Shown here: positions 29,932 through 38,037 of the stretch, one piece after another
How the letters are laid out: each line of letters begins with the position of its first letter
How positions within the stretch are numbered: the first letter of the stretch is position 1
Virus record (IMG/VR): IMGVR_UViG_3300009550_000023
Span: 1 to 47,004 of that record
Reading direction: 5' to 3' (one strand)
Length of the DNA: 47,004 nt
Source of the DNA: a virus
Notes under the pieces: model-generated
Told to the model about the DNA's origin: nothing
The model's database searches: none
What the model saw: the letters and a program-made list of their open reading frames with translations, nothing else
Translations under genes and position numbers: made by a program

Positions 29932-30117
29932 TTATTCGTCAAGAAAGAATGGATTTGGTTTTATATTACCTTTATTATCATAACAAATGATTTTGGCTTC
30001 ATGTAATTTATCGATACACGCGGACGTACCCGCACGTATACCTAAGTTATATGCATTCCATGCTGCACCACCAATGAGAATTACTAAACATATTAATTGA
30101 AGGAAAAAGTATTCCAT
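29932..30117 (-). CDS. Small single-pass membrane protein
   Basis: The 61-residue protein has an N-terminal TM helix (FLQLICLVILIGGAAW) then a short soluble tail with two Cys (SACIDKL, IICYD). The ATG touches the stop of the upstream gene. Function unknown. Confidence 0.6.
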   Translation of the reverse strand: MEYFFLQLICLVILIGGAAWNAYNLGIRAGTSACIDKLHEAKIICYDNKGNIKPNPFFLDE

Positions 30118-30299
30118 TAGTCTAATAATAACCTTTGCATTGTAGTAGTATAACCTTTATCTTGCATTCCTAATTGAAATTTTAAAGCTTCTTGTAATTC
30201 AGAAAACATATATTCAGCTTTTAGCTCATCGTTTTCATCATAGGCTATTACTTTAAAGGCTTTGGTTTTTTCTTTAGCTTTGTTCGTAGATATAAACAT
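30117..30299 (-). CDS. Small hypothetical protein
   Basis: The 60-residue protein (start MFISTNKAKEKTKAFKV, end MQRLLLD) looks like a small alpha/beta fold with a helix ELQEALKFQLGM. It overlaps the upstream gene by 26 bases. No family recognised. Confidence 0.55.
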   Translation of the reverse strand: MFISTNKAKEKTKAFKVIAYDENDELKAEYMFSELQEALKFQLGMQDKGYTTTMQRLLLD

Positions 30300-30573
30300 C
30301 CATTTTCTCCGCTTTGCTTAATGGTATAGACCTATCATAAGCTCTAGGATGCCTTCCTTCAGCCCTTGCGACTGATGCTCTTGGTCCTCTACCTTGACAT
30401 TTAACTCTGTATCTAGGAAACTTTGAATTTAATTTATTTCTATAAGAACTTTCTTCAGCTCTTTTAGCTTCCTTATTAATAATCTTAACTGCTTTTCTAA
30501 TTGTTTCCAACTCAAGCATATCACCAGCACTTTTAACGTGGGCTGTCATCACGTAATTTTGAGAACCTCTCAT
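30274..30573 (-). CDS. Small basic hypothetical protein
   Basis: The 99-residue protein has a helical start (MLELETIRKAVKIINKEAKR) and an Arg/Gly-rich part (CQGRGPRASVARAEGRHPRA). Basic charge suggests nucleic-acid contact. It overlaps both neighbours. Unknown. Confidence 0.6.
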   Translation of the reverse strand: MRGSQNYVMTAHVKSAGDMLELETIRKAVKIINKEAKRAEESSYRNKLNSKFPRYRVKCQGRGPRASVARAEGRHPRAYDRSIPLSKAEKMDVYIYEQS

Positions 30574-30881
30574 ACTAACTCCTTAATTTCATTTAATTTA
30601 TCTTCAACATCAACCCATTCCAAATAACCAATTACGTCATTTGTTATAGGTGTTGTATAATCTAATTCACCGTTTTCATCTAAAACAGCTAATTCCCATA
30701 AACCCTTTTCATTACCATAAGAACCTGCGTGTCTTACAACACTGGCTCCCATTTCATTTTCAAATTTATAGATATATTGAACACCATCGTTAAAATCTTT
30801 GGATTCAATTTTATATTTATCGAACCTATCTATTTCAATAGGTTCACCTTTTCCAAAAATATCTGGCATAAACTTTTTCAT
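30570..30881 (-). CDS. Small hypothetical protein
   Basis: The 103-residue acidic protein (GVQYIYKFENEMGASVVRH, then GLWELAVLDENGELDYTTP) looks like a beta-rich single domain, similar in style to short phage proteins for which I know no function. It is coupled to its neighbours by 1-4 base overlaps. Confidence 0.6.
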   Translation of the reverse strand: MKKFMPDIFGKGEPIEIDRFDKYKIESKDFNDGVQYIYKFENEMGASVVRHAGSYGNEKGLWELAVLDENGELDYTTPITNDVIGYLEWVDVEDKLNEIKELV

Positions 30882-31075
30882 TATTGAGACATTTCCTCAA
30901 ATCTTTGGAAGACTAATTTATCTCTTAATCTATCCATATCACAAAATGCTAAGAACTCATCATGTGAATCAGCAATTGGTGTAATACCTAATTCTTTCAC
31001 AACTTGCATTGTAGATAATTCATTAACCTCTTCAGCAATGCTTTCCAAGATTTGTGTATTTACTTCGTTTGACAT
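30881..31075 (-). CDS. Small acidic hypothetical protein, first gene of its unit
   Basis: The 64-residue helical, acidic protein starts MSNEVNTQILESIAEEV. It has a proper leader: the promoter at 31109-31137 and an AAGGAG ribosome site. Small acidic early proteins of phages often bind host enzymes, but nothing specific is visible. Confidence 0.65.
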   Translation of the reverse strand: MSNEVNTQILESIAEEVNELSTMQVVKELGITPIADSHDEFLAFCDMDRLRDKLVFQRFEEMSQ

Positions 31076-31108
31076 ATAAACTCCTTATTTAATTTTTTAT
31101 ATAGGTAT

Positions 31109-31137
31109 ATTATAACACGTATTTTCGCATTTGTAAA
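31109..31137 (-). promoter_or_regulatory. Extended -10 sigma70-like promoter
   Basis: Minus strand: -35 TTTACA (31132-31137), 17-base spacer ending TGT, -10 TATAAT (31109-31114). The leader before the ATG at 31075 is about 27 bases and contains a ribosome site. Confidence 0.88.
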
Positions 31138-31160
31138 CGGTTTTTTGAAAAAAAAGTGAA

Positions 31161-31718
31161 TTATTTTTTAGGAGGTAATTGCACGTATGATGATATAACG
31201 TACTTAGGTGATGATATAGGCATTACACCTCTATGTGGATATAAGAAATTTGGTGGGAAACAAACTACTGAACCTCTCTTAGCAGGATTTTTTATTATAT
31301 CTTCTCCAATACTAAACTCAGTTTCACCACCTTCTTCAACATCATTTAAATACCAAAACATTACTAATAATCTTTTTCCAGTTTCAGCTGTTGCTGAATC
31401 TATATGCCAATTAAAGTATCCTTCGTTTGGTTCATATTTCTTTATCCTTGGTGCTTCATAAGCTAAATCCTCTGGCCAAAAAGCTCTAGTATAATCTCTA
31501 TATGATTCAGCTAAATTTTTAGCTTTCATTAAAAAGAGTTCTCTAAAGGATTCGAATGGTTTGGCTTTGAATATATTAATCTCACGAAATTTCATGAGGT
31601 TATTATTTCTTTCTTGGATATGATTAGGACTTTTATTATATGTATCAATTAATATTTCACATGCCGTTTCATCTAAAACGTTATCAAATACCACAATATA
31701 ATCATCTAAATTTTTCAT
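31161..31718 (-). CDS. 2-oxoglutarate/Fe(II)-dependent oxygenase (prolyl-4-hydroxylase type)
   Basis: The 185-residue protein carries the double-stranded beta-helix motifs: iron ligands in WHIDSAT (His-x-Asp) and the distal His in YPHRGVMP, EEGGETEFS between them, and the 2-oxoglutarate-binding Lys in SPKYVISSY. It would hydroxylate a protein or nucleic-acid target. Such genes are common in marine T4-like phages. Its start follows the predicted terminator at 31727-31755, and it ends 24 bases before the promoter at 31109-31137. Substrate unknown. Confidence 0.88.
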   Translation of the reverse strand: MKNLDDYIVVFDNVLDETACEILIDTYNKSPNHIQERNNNLMKFREINIFKAKPFESFRELFLMKAKNLAESYRDYTRAFWPEDLAYEAPRIKKYEPNEGYFNWHIDSATAETGKRLLVMFWYLNDVEEGGETEFSIGEDIIKNPAKRGSVVCFPPNFLYPHRGVMPISSPKYVISSYVQLPPKK

Positions 31719-31726
31719 AATTTCTT

Positions 31727-31755
31727 AAAGAAATGCAGGGCTTTTACACCCCGCA
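31727..31755 (-). terminator. Probable rho-independent terminator
   Basis: On the minus strand a 7-base-pair stem (TGCGGGG with CCCTGCA, one G-U pair) encloses an 8-base loop and is followed by TTTCTTT. It lies in the 62-base gap after the small membrane gene at 31780, so it would end the uvsX-helicase unit. Confidence 0.5.
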
Positions 31756-31779
31756 CTACTATCATTATATAGTTTTATG

Positions 31780-31962
31780 TTAAACTTCTGATTTAACTAA
31801 GGTGTAAACACCATACGCAAGAGCTAACCAAGCACCCCACCATACTAAATCTCCTAAAAGAAGTAGTGATAGTGAAATTGCAACGATAACTGCTCCGTCC
31901 CAGGATGTCCTTTCGGCAAATCTGGCTAGTATCCAATCCTTAACTGAACTAAGCATGTTCAT
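31780..31962 (-). CDS. Small membrane protein with two hydrophobic segments
   Basis: The start is the ATG at 31960-31962, preceded by AGGAG at good spacing; upstream in-frame codons overlap the helicase and lack a ribosome site. The 60-residue product has an amphipathic start (MNMLSSVKDWILARFAERT) and two TM stretches (AVIVAISLSLLLLGDLVW, AWLALAYGVYTLV). Similar membrane proteins follow the helicase gene in cyanophages, from memory. Function unknown. Confidence 0.65.
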   Translation of the reverse strand: MNMLSSVKDWILARFAERTSWDGAVIVAISLSLLLLGDLVWWGAWLALAYGVYTLVKSEV

Positions 31963-31972
31963 ACATTTTCTC

Positions 31973-33358
31973 CTATATTTTAAAGTTGGCAAATGTGTCG
32001 GGATTCTCACGTTCACCAAACTTATTTATTGGTTTGTCCGGAGTCATATCATTCATAATATCTGACTGCGCGGACTCCTCCACATCATATAATTTCATGC
32101 GGGAACGATCGATACCAATCACGAATCTTCGATATTTGGTTGGATCGTTATAACGATTTTTCAATTGCTTTACCATTAATTGACCTAGCTCATCAAGTTC
32201 CTCTGTTGATATAAGAGCAAACATTAAATCAGCTGTCGCTGGTAAACCAAATGATTCAGATGTATCTTCAAGTCCAAGGTCTGTATTACTATATCCCGCC
32301 CTTGTTGTCTGCGTAGCAGAAACTATCGGTACATTGAATTCTACTGCCAAGCCTCTTAATTCTTCGGCTATGGCTTTGATATAACTATAAGTATTTATAC
32401 TTCCTCCCAACCCGCGCATACGGCTTGATGAACAAATATTTAAATAATCTATATAGACCATATCAGGTTTAAAGTTTTTCTTTAATTTTAATTCGTTGAG
32501 TAAAGCTCTAAAATGTCCAGTATGTGCTGAGCCAGTTGGATACTCTTTTACAATAAGTTTTCCAATAGCACCTTTTGCAATCTTTCCAATCTTTTCTGCA
32601 AATACATTTTGTGGTAATGAACTAAGTTGCTCTATTGGAAGATTCATTAAGTTTGCATCTATCCTTTCAGCAATTCTTTCCTCAGCCATTTCCATTGTAA
32701 TATATAAAACATTCTTACCTTGTTCCAAGGCAGCTGCTGCACAATGACACATGAATAATGATTTACCAACACCAGTACCAGCTAAAGCTATGTTTAATGT
32801 TTTATTTGGTAAACCACCTTTTGTTATTTTATTAAAGTAATCCAAATCAAAAGGTATTCTATCTTCTTTATAATTATAAAAATCATATCTTTCATCACTA
32901 TCATCGATATAGTCATGACCTATTTGTTGGTCAAAGGAAACACCAAGTGCGTTTGAAAGTATTTCAGGTATAGCACCTTCACTTTTCTCTTGATTTTTTC
33001 CATCAATAATTTGTATTGATTCCATGATTGCATTGTATACTGCTTTCTCTTTACACCAGGTTTCTGCTTCACCTATAAGATACTCAGTATCAATTTCAGT
33101 TTTTTCTCGGATTTCATTAATTAATTGAGCACTATTATTTAGTACATCTTCTGGAGCATTGACTTTTCTCAACTCCATATCTAGAACTTTAGCTGTTGGT
33201 AAACGATTATGTTTACTTACGAATTTTACAATTAAATCAAAAACATTTCTATGCGAACCTTCAAAATAGTCAGGTTGCAAATAAGGTATGACTCTCCTAC
33301 AAAACTCTTCGTTATTGAGTAGGTGATTCAGTATTTGTGTTGGTATCTGATTCTCCAA
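31973..33358 (-). CDS. 41: Replicative DNA helicase (T4 gp41, DnaB family)
   Basis: It unwinds the fork ahead of the polymerase. The RecA-type core has Walker A LAGTGVGKSLFMCH, Walker B-like MVYIDYLNICSS, and the DnaB-type loops TMEMAEERIAERID and SATQTTRAGYSN. The N-terminal helical domain is shorter than in bacterial DnaB. Length 461 aa (T4 gp41: 475). The start is a TTG at 33356-33358 with AGGATAGGA just upstream. It overlaps the preceding gene by 47 bases. Confidence 0.93.
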   Translation of the reverse strand: MENQIPTQILNHLLNNEEFCRRVIPYLQPDYFEGSHRNVFDLIVKFVSKHNRLPTAKVLDMELRKVNAPEDVLNNSAQLINEIREKTEIDTEYLIGEAETWCKEKAVYNAIMESIQIIDGKNQEKSEGAIPEILSNALGVSFDQQIGHDYIDDSDERYDFYNYKEDRIPFDLDYFNKITKGGLPNKTLNIALAGTGVGKSLFMCHCAAAALEQGKNVLYITMEMAEERIAERIDANLMNLPIEQLSSLPQNVFAEKIGKIAKGAIGKLIVKEYPTGSAHTGHFRALLNELKLKKNFKPDMVYIDYLNICSSSRMRGLGGSINTYSYIKAIAEELRGLAVEFNVPIVSATQTTRAGYSNTDLGLEDTSESFGLPATADLMFALISTEELDELGQLMVKQLKNRYNDPTKYRRFVIGIDRSRMKLYDVEESAQSDIMNDMTPDKPINKFGERENPDTFANFKI

Positions 33359-33668
33359 TTCCTATCCTCGCTAAATTATTTTCCTTTCCCCACTCTAGGG
33401 AATCCATTATTATATATCTCAGTACATCGCCTAAGTAATTTTTAAATGCTTCATCAGCATTAAGTTCATCTATAGTAAAATCAGCTGGGTCCATAATAGT
33501 AAAATTAAATGATAGCTTTGCTAAATCATTTTCTACTTCTTCCTCGATTCCAACTGTACCATATATAACTGTGACATCTTTCCATTCACCCTTTTTAAAC
33601 TTTACACCAGTCATTGGATGACTTGGATTTTCTACAAAGGTGTAGTGAGATTCATCTATGGTATACAT
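33312..33668 (-). CDS. Hypothetical protein between uvsX and helicase
   Basis: The 118-residue acidic protein (WKDVTVIYGTVGIEEEVEND, then FNFTIMDPADFTIDEL) appears at the same place in T4-like cyanophage genomes, from memory. It probably has a beta-sandwich front and helical back. Its location suggests a replication or recombination accessory, but no motif proves it. It touches uvsX (1-base overlap). Confidence 0.65.
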   Translation of the reverse strand: MYTIDESHYTFVENPSHPMTGVKFKKGEWKDVTVIYGTVGIEEEVENDLAKLSFNFTIMDPADFTIDELNADEAFKNYLGDVLRYIIMDSLEWGKENNLARIGIGESDTNTNTESPTQ

Positions 33669-34723
33669 TACTCTCCCTCGACTTCTATATCAAGGTCAAC
33701 TTCTAATAAAGGTTTGTGTCCTATTGAATAATAAGTTTTTACAAACTCTTTGAAATCAGTATCTTTAAAGATTGGTTCCCAAAAAGCTTTTGTTAAAGTT
33801 TGCTTTTCTCTTACCTTTCCTTCTTCAATTTCTCCAGTTTCTTTATTAACTCTTGCATACCAACCTACATTTGGTTTAGTGACATAACCACCAGCCAATG
33901 CAACTTGTAGTAATCCTGAGTAAGGTTCTATTCCACCTTCCCATGATACACCTACTGGTATTTTAGATTTCTCTTTTACAAACCTTGATTTTTCTACATT
34001 GATTACAAAGTTATAACCAGCTACTTCAGTACCAGCTTTTACTTGTTGCCTTCCAATAATCCATATATTGTCAGCTGAATAATAAATACCTGTACCACCA
34101 CCTACAACATTCTTTGGAAATAATCCAATTTCTTTATAGGTATGATTAACAGCAAGTAAAGGGACGTTCTTCATCGTTAAATAAGGAGTGACCATTCTGA
34201 ACAATCCCTTTAATGCCTTCGCTCTTGACATATCCGCGACAGATTTTTCGTTGAGCGCATCTTCTAATTCTTTTTTACTTGCTAAATTACCAATTGAATC
34301 AATAACAATTACTACCTTGTCATCTCTATCGATTGCTTCTAATTGATTTACTAAATCAAACTTAAGTTGTTCTACATCAGTAATTGGAGTATGTAATACT
34401 CTTGATGTATCAATTCCAAATGATTCAAAATAATTTTGTGGTGAACCAAACTCAGAATCATAAAATAACATAACTGCATCTTCATACTCATTTAAATATG
34501 CTGCACCCATTAAGAGAGCAAATGATGTTTTAAAATGTTTTGATGGACCAGCTAATACTGTAAGTCCGCTTGTCATACCACCATCCATATCACCTGATAA
34601 AGCTACGTTTACCATTGGTACAGTTGTTGATATTACATCTTTATCTTTGAATAGCATGGAATCCGATAGGATATCCGTAGTTTTAATTTTACTATTCTTT
34701 TTTAATTTGTCCATTACTCCCAT
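33668..34723 (-). CDS. uvsX: UvsX recombinase (RecA family)
   Basis: It forms filaments on single-stranded DNA and drives strand exchange and recombination-dependent replication. Walker A is LAGPSKHFKTSFALL, Walker B is KVVIVIDSIGNL, and the following loop NHTYKEIGLFPKNVVGGGTG is the UvsX type (L2). Length is 351 aa (T4 UvsX: 391). A strong AGGAGG ribosome site precedes the ATG. It is transcribed together with bS21 from the promoter at 35010-35038. Confidence 0.94.
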   Translation of the reverse strand: MGVMDKLKKNSKIKTTDILSDSMLFKDKDVISTTVPMVNVALSGDMDGGMTSGLTVLAGPSKHFKTSFALLMGAAYLNEYEDAVMLFYDSEFGSPQNYFESFGIDTSRVLHTPITDVEQLKFDLVNQLEAIDRDDKVVIVIDSIGNLASKKELEDALNEKSVADMSRAKALKGLFRMVTPYLTMKNVPLLAVNHTYKEIGLFPKNVVGGGTGIYYSADNIWIIGRQQVKAGTEVAGYNFVINVEKSRFVKEKSKIPVGVSWEGGIEPYSGLLQVALAGGYVTKPNVGWYARVNKETGEIEEGKVREKQTLTKAFWEPIFKDTDFKEFVKTYYSIGHKPLLEVDLDIEVEGE

Positions 34724-34724
34724 A

Positions 34725-34976
34725 TTAATACCTCCTCTCTGGTCTAAGTTGCATGGTTTTTTCTTTTTTTCTCCAGCGTGCTATGGCTTCTTTCCTTTTA
34801 CGCTGTTTAGCTTGAGCGGGTTTTTCGTAAAATTCTCTCTTACGAACTTCCTGGACTATTCCAGCTCGCTCACATTGCTTTTTAAATTTTCTTAAAGCTA
34901 CATCGAAAGGCATAGCTTTTGGTGGACGCTTATCTCTTGGATTACGTTTTCTTGGTCTTAAATCGACACTTGGCAT
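34725..34976 (-). CDS. rpsU: Ribosomal protein bS21
   Basis: bS21 sits at the mRNA exit region of the 30S subunit and helps initiation. The 83-residue protein has the family core [20 protein letters not shown], then [20 protein letters not shown] and a basic tail, only with a longer Arg/Pro-rich N-terminus. Cysteine and the KR-rich helices are conserved. Phage bS21 genes are known, and I recall one in pelagiphage HTVC008M. The gene has its own promoter and ribosome site and is first in the uvsX operon, so a phage-made S21 may enter host ribosomes early. Confidence 0.95.
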   Translation of the reverse strand: MPSVDLRPRKRNPRDKRPPKAMPFDVALRKFKKQCERAGIVQEVRKREFYEKPAQAKQRKRKEAIARWRKKEKTMQLRPERRY

Positions 34977-35009
34977 ATTTCACTCCTATTGTTAAACATT
35001 ATAATGTAT

Positions 35010-35038
35010 ATTATATCATAAAATCAGTCAATTGTAAA
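35010..35038 (-). promoter_or_regulatory. Extended -10 sigma70-like promoter inside the end of the methyltransferase gene
   Basis: Minus strand: -35 TTTACA (35033-35038), 17-base spacer ending TGA, -10 TATAAT (35010-35015). It encodes the last residues (LTDFMI) of the upstream gene and drives bS21-uvsX. Confidence 0.87.
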
Positions 35039-36207
35039 CTGTTTTTTTCATATTTGTACTCTTTTTTCTTGTTATCTATTAATAGGAAAGGTGTGTCAAT
35101 CAAATCCACTCTGTTGTCAAAATAATCTAATAGGTTTTGCACCATATCTTCTGCTGTTCTTACAGGCACGTTTTGACATATATGATTAATACTACTATTT
35201 ATTAAATTAAAATCTTCAGGTAGATGCATTATCCTCATTGATTCTCTAACTGTTAAATATCTATCTTCGTATGGATGACAAGTTTGAACTGGTAAATGAC
35301 CTACAAAAGCTCCAATATAATTCTTAGCCCATGTAGTTGTTCTTCTCATTACATTACCACCAGCTTTTATTTTAGTATTCATTCTATCAATAATTCCATA
35401 GTGTCTTGGATGTCCTTGTTCTTTTAACCATGGTAAAAGTTTATCGTATGAATCAAACTCCTCTATATAATCAAAACAATTATTCGAATGTTCTAACGTA
35501 TCGTAAAATTCTCTATGAGTTATACCACCATGTAGCTCTTCTAATATGTACCTGTAAAAAGGTAAATCAGATGGTGTATGTTGATTTGGTATATAATTCA
35601 TTGGATCGTCATCTCTACGAGGCCCAGAGGTGATAACTGATTCAATTCTTTCGTTAGGATAACGGTTTACATAAGGTAAAAGTGGTGCCTTATCGCCTTT
35701 AAAAAAGAAATAAAAGGTTCTATCTCTGATTTGAGAATACCCTTGTACTAAGGATTTAGTCTTTAATAGTACAAAGGTATACCCATACTTTTCCCCTATC
35801 TTACGTAGCTTCTCTACTACAGGCTTACCGGTTTTTTGTGCTAACCTCGGAGCGTTCTCTCCCCAAAATACTTTTGGCTCTATTTTATCTAATACGAAAT
35901 GTGCAGTTTCATACATCCAATTATTTACTTCTCTATCTGCTGATGAGTGTGGTGATAATGTTGAAAGACCAGCACAAGGACATACAGTATTTACCATATC
36001 TACTTTCTTTGGTTTATGATTTTTCTTTTCATCCAAATGTACATAATCACCTTGCCAACCTTTACCTCTTATATAGTTTATAAAATGAGAATCATTAGGT
36101 TCAAAATCTGAATATGATAAAACTTCTTCTGGCATTTGACCATCGAGCTTATTCATTATTGCTATACTTTCACCACCTACAAGTGGTACGATACTACTGT
36201 ATTTCAT
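35011..36207 (-). CDS. DNA cytosine-C5 methyltransferase family protein
   Basis: The 398-residue protein has C5-methyltransferase motifs: PLVGGESIAIM (motif I-like), VCPCAGLSTLSPHSSAD (motif IV with the catalytic Cys after Pro-Cys context), WGENAPRL (motif VI, ENA), QIRDRTF (motif VIII), LTVRESMRIMHLPEDF (motif IX/X border) and NVPVRTAEDM (motif X). The start is the ATG at 36205-36207 inside the end of the fusion gene. Its product would modify host or phage cytosine. If the phage DNA carries hydroxymethylcytosine it may instead act in a modified step; that is open. The last codons form a promoter. Confidence 0.85.
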   Translation of the reverse strand: MKYSSIVPLVGGESIAIMNKLDGQMPEEVLSYSDFEPNDSHFINYIRGKGWQGDYVHLDEKKNHKPKKVDMVNTVCPCAGLSTLSPHSSADREVNNWMYETAHFVLDKIEPKVFWGENAPRLAQKTGKPVVEKLRKIGEKYGYTFVLLKTKSLVQGYSQIRDRTFYFFFKGDKAPLLPYVNRYPNERIESVITSGPRRDDDPMNYIPNQHTPSDLPFYRYILEELHGGITHREFYDTLEHSNNCFDYIEEFDSYDKLLPWLKEQGHPRHYGIIDRMNTKIKAGGNVMRRTTTWAKNYIGAFVGHLPVQTCHPYEDRYLTVRESMRIMHLPEDFNLINSSINHICQNVPVRTAEDMVQNLLDYFDNRVDLIDTPFLLIDNKKKEYKYEKNSLQLTDFMI

Positions 36208-37687
36208 CAATCACCTTTGTTATCATTCTTCCTTGTCTTTCTGCATCATCATAGTGTAGAGGTATACAGGTTGCAAGTAATAGTAAACCACCCATAAGTA
36301 TTTCATTCTTAGGCAATTCATATTCATCTAATTTTCTTTCAAATAAATCTTTAACATATTCATTTTGTGGAACATCAGCAACAATAGCATTATATCCATA
36401 ATAACAATCATGAGCTAACTTAGCCCAATCATAAATATTATCACCCATTTTTCCATGCCAAGTTCCATACTCTCCTCTTGGGTCAAGGAGTTTAAATTGG
36501 TCTGTTTGTTGGTTATATAAAATATTTGCTAAATGTAAATCACCATGCATTCCATTTATTGGTGAAGTATATCTATATATGTGTTCTGCCATTTGATGTA
36601 ATTCAGCTATCTTCCAAGCTTCCACAACATTGTAAAATTCATGACTTAATCTTTCTGTAGTTTTACCAACCCACATTGCTTTTGCATTCTCACTAAAACT
36701 ATCAATTAAACTTTCATCTTCTATAGGATTATTAAAATAATTAATTTTAATTTTAAATATTCTATCCATGATATAATCCCAATGTGTCTCAGGCATATTT
36801 TCATATAACATTAAATCACTAAGTAATGTACCACTTTCATATGACATTATTAATTGAGTTGGATGGTCTAATATTCTTGGTACAAACATTGATTGCTCAT
36901 CGCTTAAACACTTATACCAATATGCTTCATTCTTTAAAGTTTTTCTAGAATGTTTATCATGATAATCTGGTAATTTTGTAATTGTTCCAAGCTCAGGATT
37001 AAACTTCAAATTATTAAATGCTCTTGCCTTAGTATTAAGTAGTGATGCACAGGTTTTGTAGTATGTTGGCAGATCACCTATGTCATACCATTCTTTAGTA
37101 ATATATTGGCTAAAATTTCCATAGAGTTCTAGTGCACCTGATATATCGTAGGCCCTACTTTCTGTGAAAGCTTGCTTAGCTCTTAAACCTTCCTTAAATG
37201 AATATAGACCAACTAAAGCATTTGCATTTGGAATTGGTTTATCTGGTTTATTATAATAATTATTACCATCCCACATACACCAAGCTGATTGATTCTTAAC
37301 TTCTTTAGTCAATAAAAAGTTTTCTCCAAGTGGCATATTCTTTTCTAATATAATAGCATCACCTAACCAAACCACAACTGGTTTCAAAGGATTTTTTAAT
37401 GCATTCATACCAATAGATATAGCATCCCTTGGACCATCAAAAGATGGTTGATTAGCAAACCTTACCTTGGGATGTCTTACAGCACAGTATTCTCTGATAT
37501 CAGAATATTTTCCATCCACAACAACTATTTCGTCAACGCTGCCATTGACTGCCTCTATTATATAATCTAGGCAAGGTTTACCATTTACACGTACCATAAC
37601 CTTCGACGTGCCAGAAGATAGAGGTCTTAGTCTTGTTGCTGCACCAGCAGCAGGTATAACTAAATTGAATCCATTTTGTTTGTCCAT
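36194..37687 (-). CDS. Nucleotidyltransferase-kinase fusion protein
   Basis: The N-terminal domain (residues about 5-230) is a sugar/choline-phosphate nucleotidyltransferase: VIPAAGAATRLRPLSSGTSK (signature GxGxRLxPxT..PK type), VNGKPCLDYI and VVWLGDAII (the metal Asp). The C-terminal domain (about 250-497) is an aminoglycoside/choline-kinase-like fold with catalytic NGMHGDLHLANILYN (HGDLHxxN) and LLDPRGEYG (DPRGE in place of DFE). Together they could phosphorylate a small alcohol or sugar and activate it as an NDP derivative, as LicA and LicC do for choline. It sits between a HAD phosphatase and the methyltransferase, with overlaps. Substrate is unknown. Confidence 0.85.
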   Translation of the reverse strand: MDKQNGFNLVIPAAGAATRLRPLSSGTSKVMVRVNGKPCLDYIIEAVNGSVDEIVVVDGKYSDIREYCAVRHPKVRFANQPSFDGPRDAISIGMNALKNPLKPVVVWLGDAIILEKNMPLGENFLLTKEVKNQSAWCMWDGNNYYNKPDKPIPNANALVGLYSFKEGLRAKQAFTESRAYDISGALELYGNFSQYITKEWYDIGDLPTYYKTCASLLNTKARAFNNLKFNPELGTITKLPDYHDKHSRKTLKNEAYWYKCLSDEQSMFVPRILDHPTQLIMSYESGTLLSDLMLYENMPETHWDYIMDRIFKIKINYFNNPIEDESLIDSFSENAKAMWVGKTTERLSHEFYNVVEAWKIAELHQMAEHIYRYTSPINGMHGDLHLANILYNQQTDQFKLLDPRGEYGTWHGKMGDNIYDWAKLAHDCYYGYNAIVADVPQNEYVKDLFERKLDEYELPKNEILMGGLLLLATCIPLHYDDAERQGRMITKVIDEIQ

Positions 37688-38037
37688 TTAATAAATTCCT
37701 CCAAGTTCATTGCTTTATCATCTACGTAATATGTAGACGAATAGGGTTTACCCCATTGTAATTCATCGTAAGGTACATCATGTTCGTCCAACCATTCAGT
37801 TGTGATGTCACCTACATCATCTATTATCTTTTGAATATCACCATCAAATGTTAGCATTCTTCTGGCTGTAAGCAATATTATATAATAGCCTTGATTGTGT
37901 AATGTTCTCATTCCATGTATTACCTTTTTATTGGGTAATGCATTTCCATATTTGTGTTTTGCATCTTTATAATTATGATTGGTATGACAAATAGTATCAT
38001 CAATATCAATCACTATGCTAGGTTTAGGTTTATCCAA
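37660..38037 (-). CDS. HAD-type small-molecule phosphatase
   Basis: The 125-residue protein has HAD motif I IVIDIDDTICHT, motif II LLTARRM and the late acidic pair in YVDDKAMN. It resembles short capsule-biosynthesis or polynucleotide-kinase-type phosphatases. It is compact, with a small or no cap, so it can accept bulky substrates. It overlaps the fusion gene by 28 bases and the glucosyltransferase-like gene by 8, and so belongs to the same pathway. Confidence 0.8.
   Translation of the reverse strand: MDKPKPSIVIDIDDTICHTNHNYKDAKHKYGNALPNKKVIHGMRTLHNQGYYIILLTARRMLTFDGDIQKIIDDVGDITTEWLDEHDVPYDELQWGKPYSSTYYVDDKAMNLEEFIKWTNKMDSI

Noticed and set aside
32391-32398. TATAAATA-type match within the helicase gene (and similar ones in other genes)
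   Set aside because: In such AT-rich DNA the 8-base motif occurs by chance; only sites directly ahead of a start codon were accepted.
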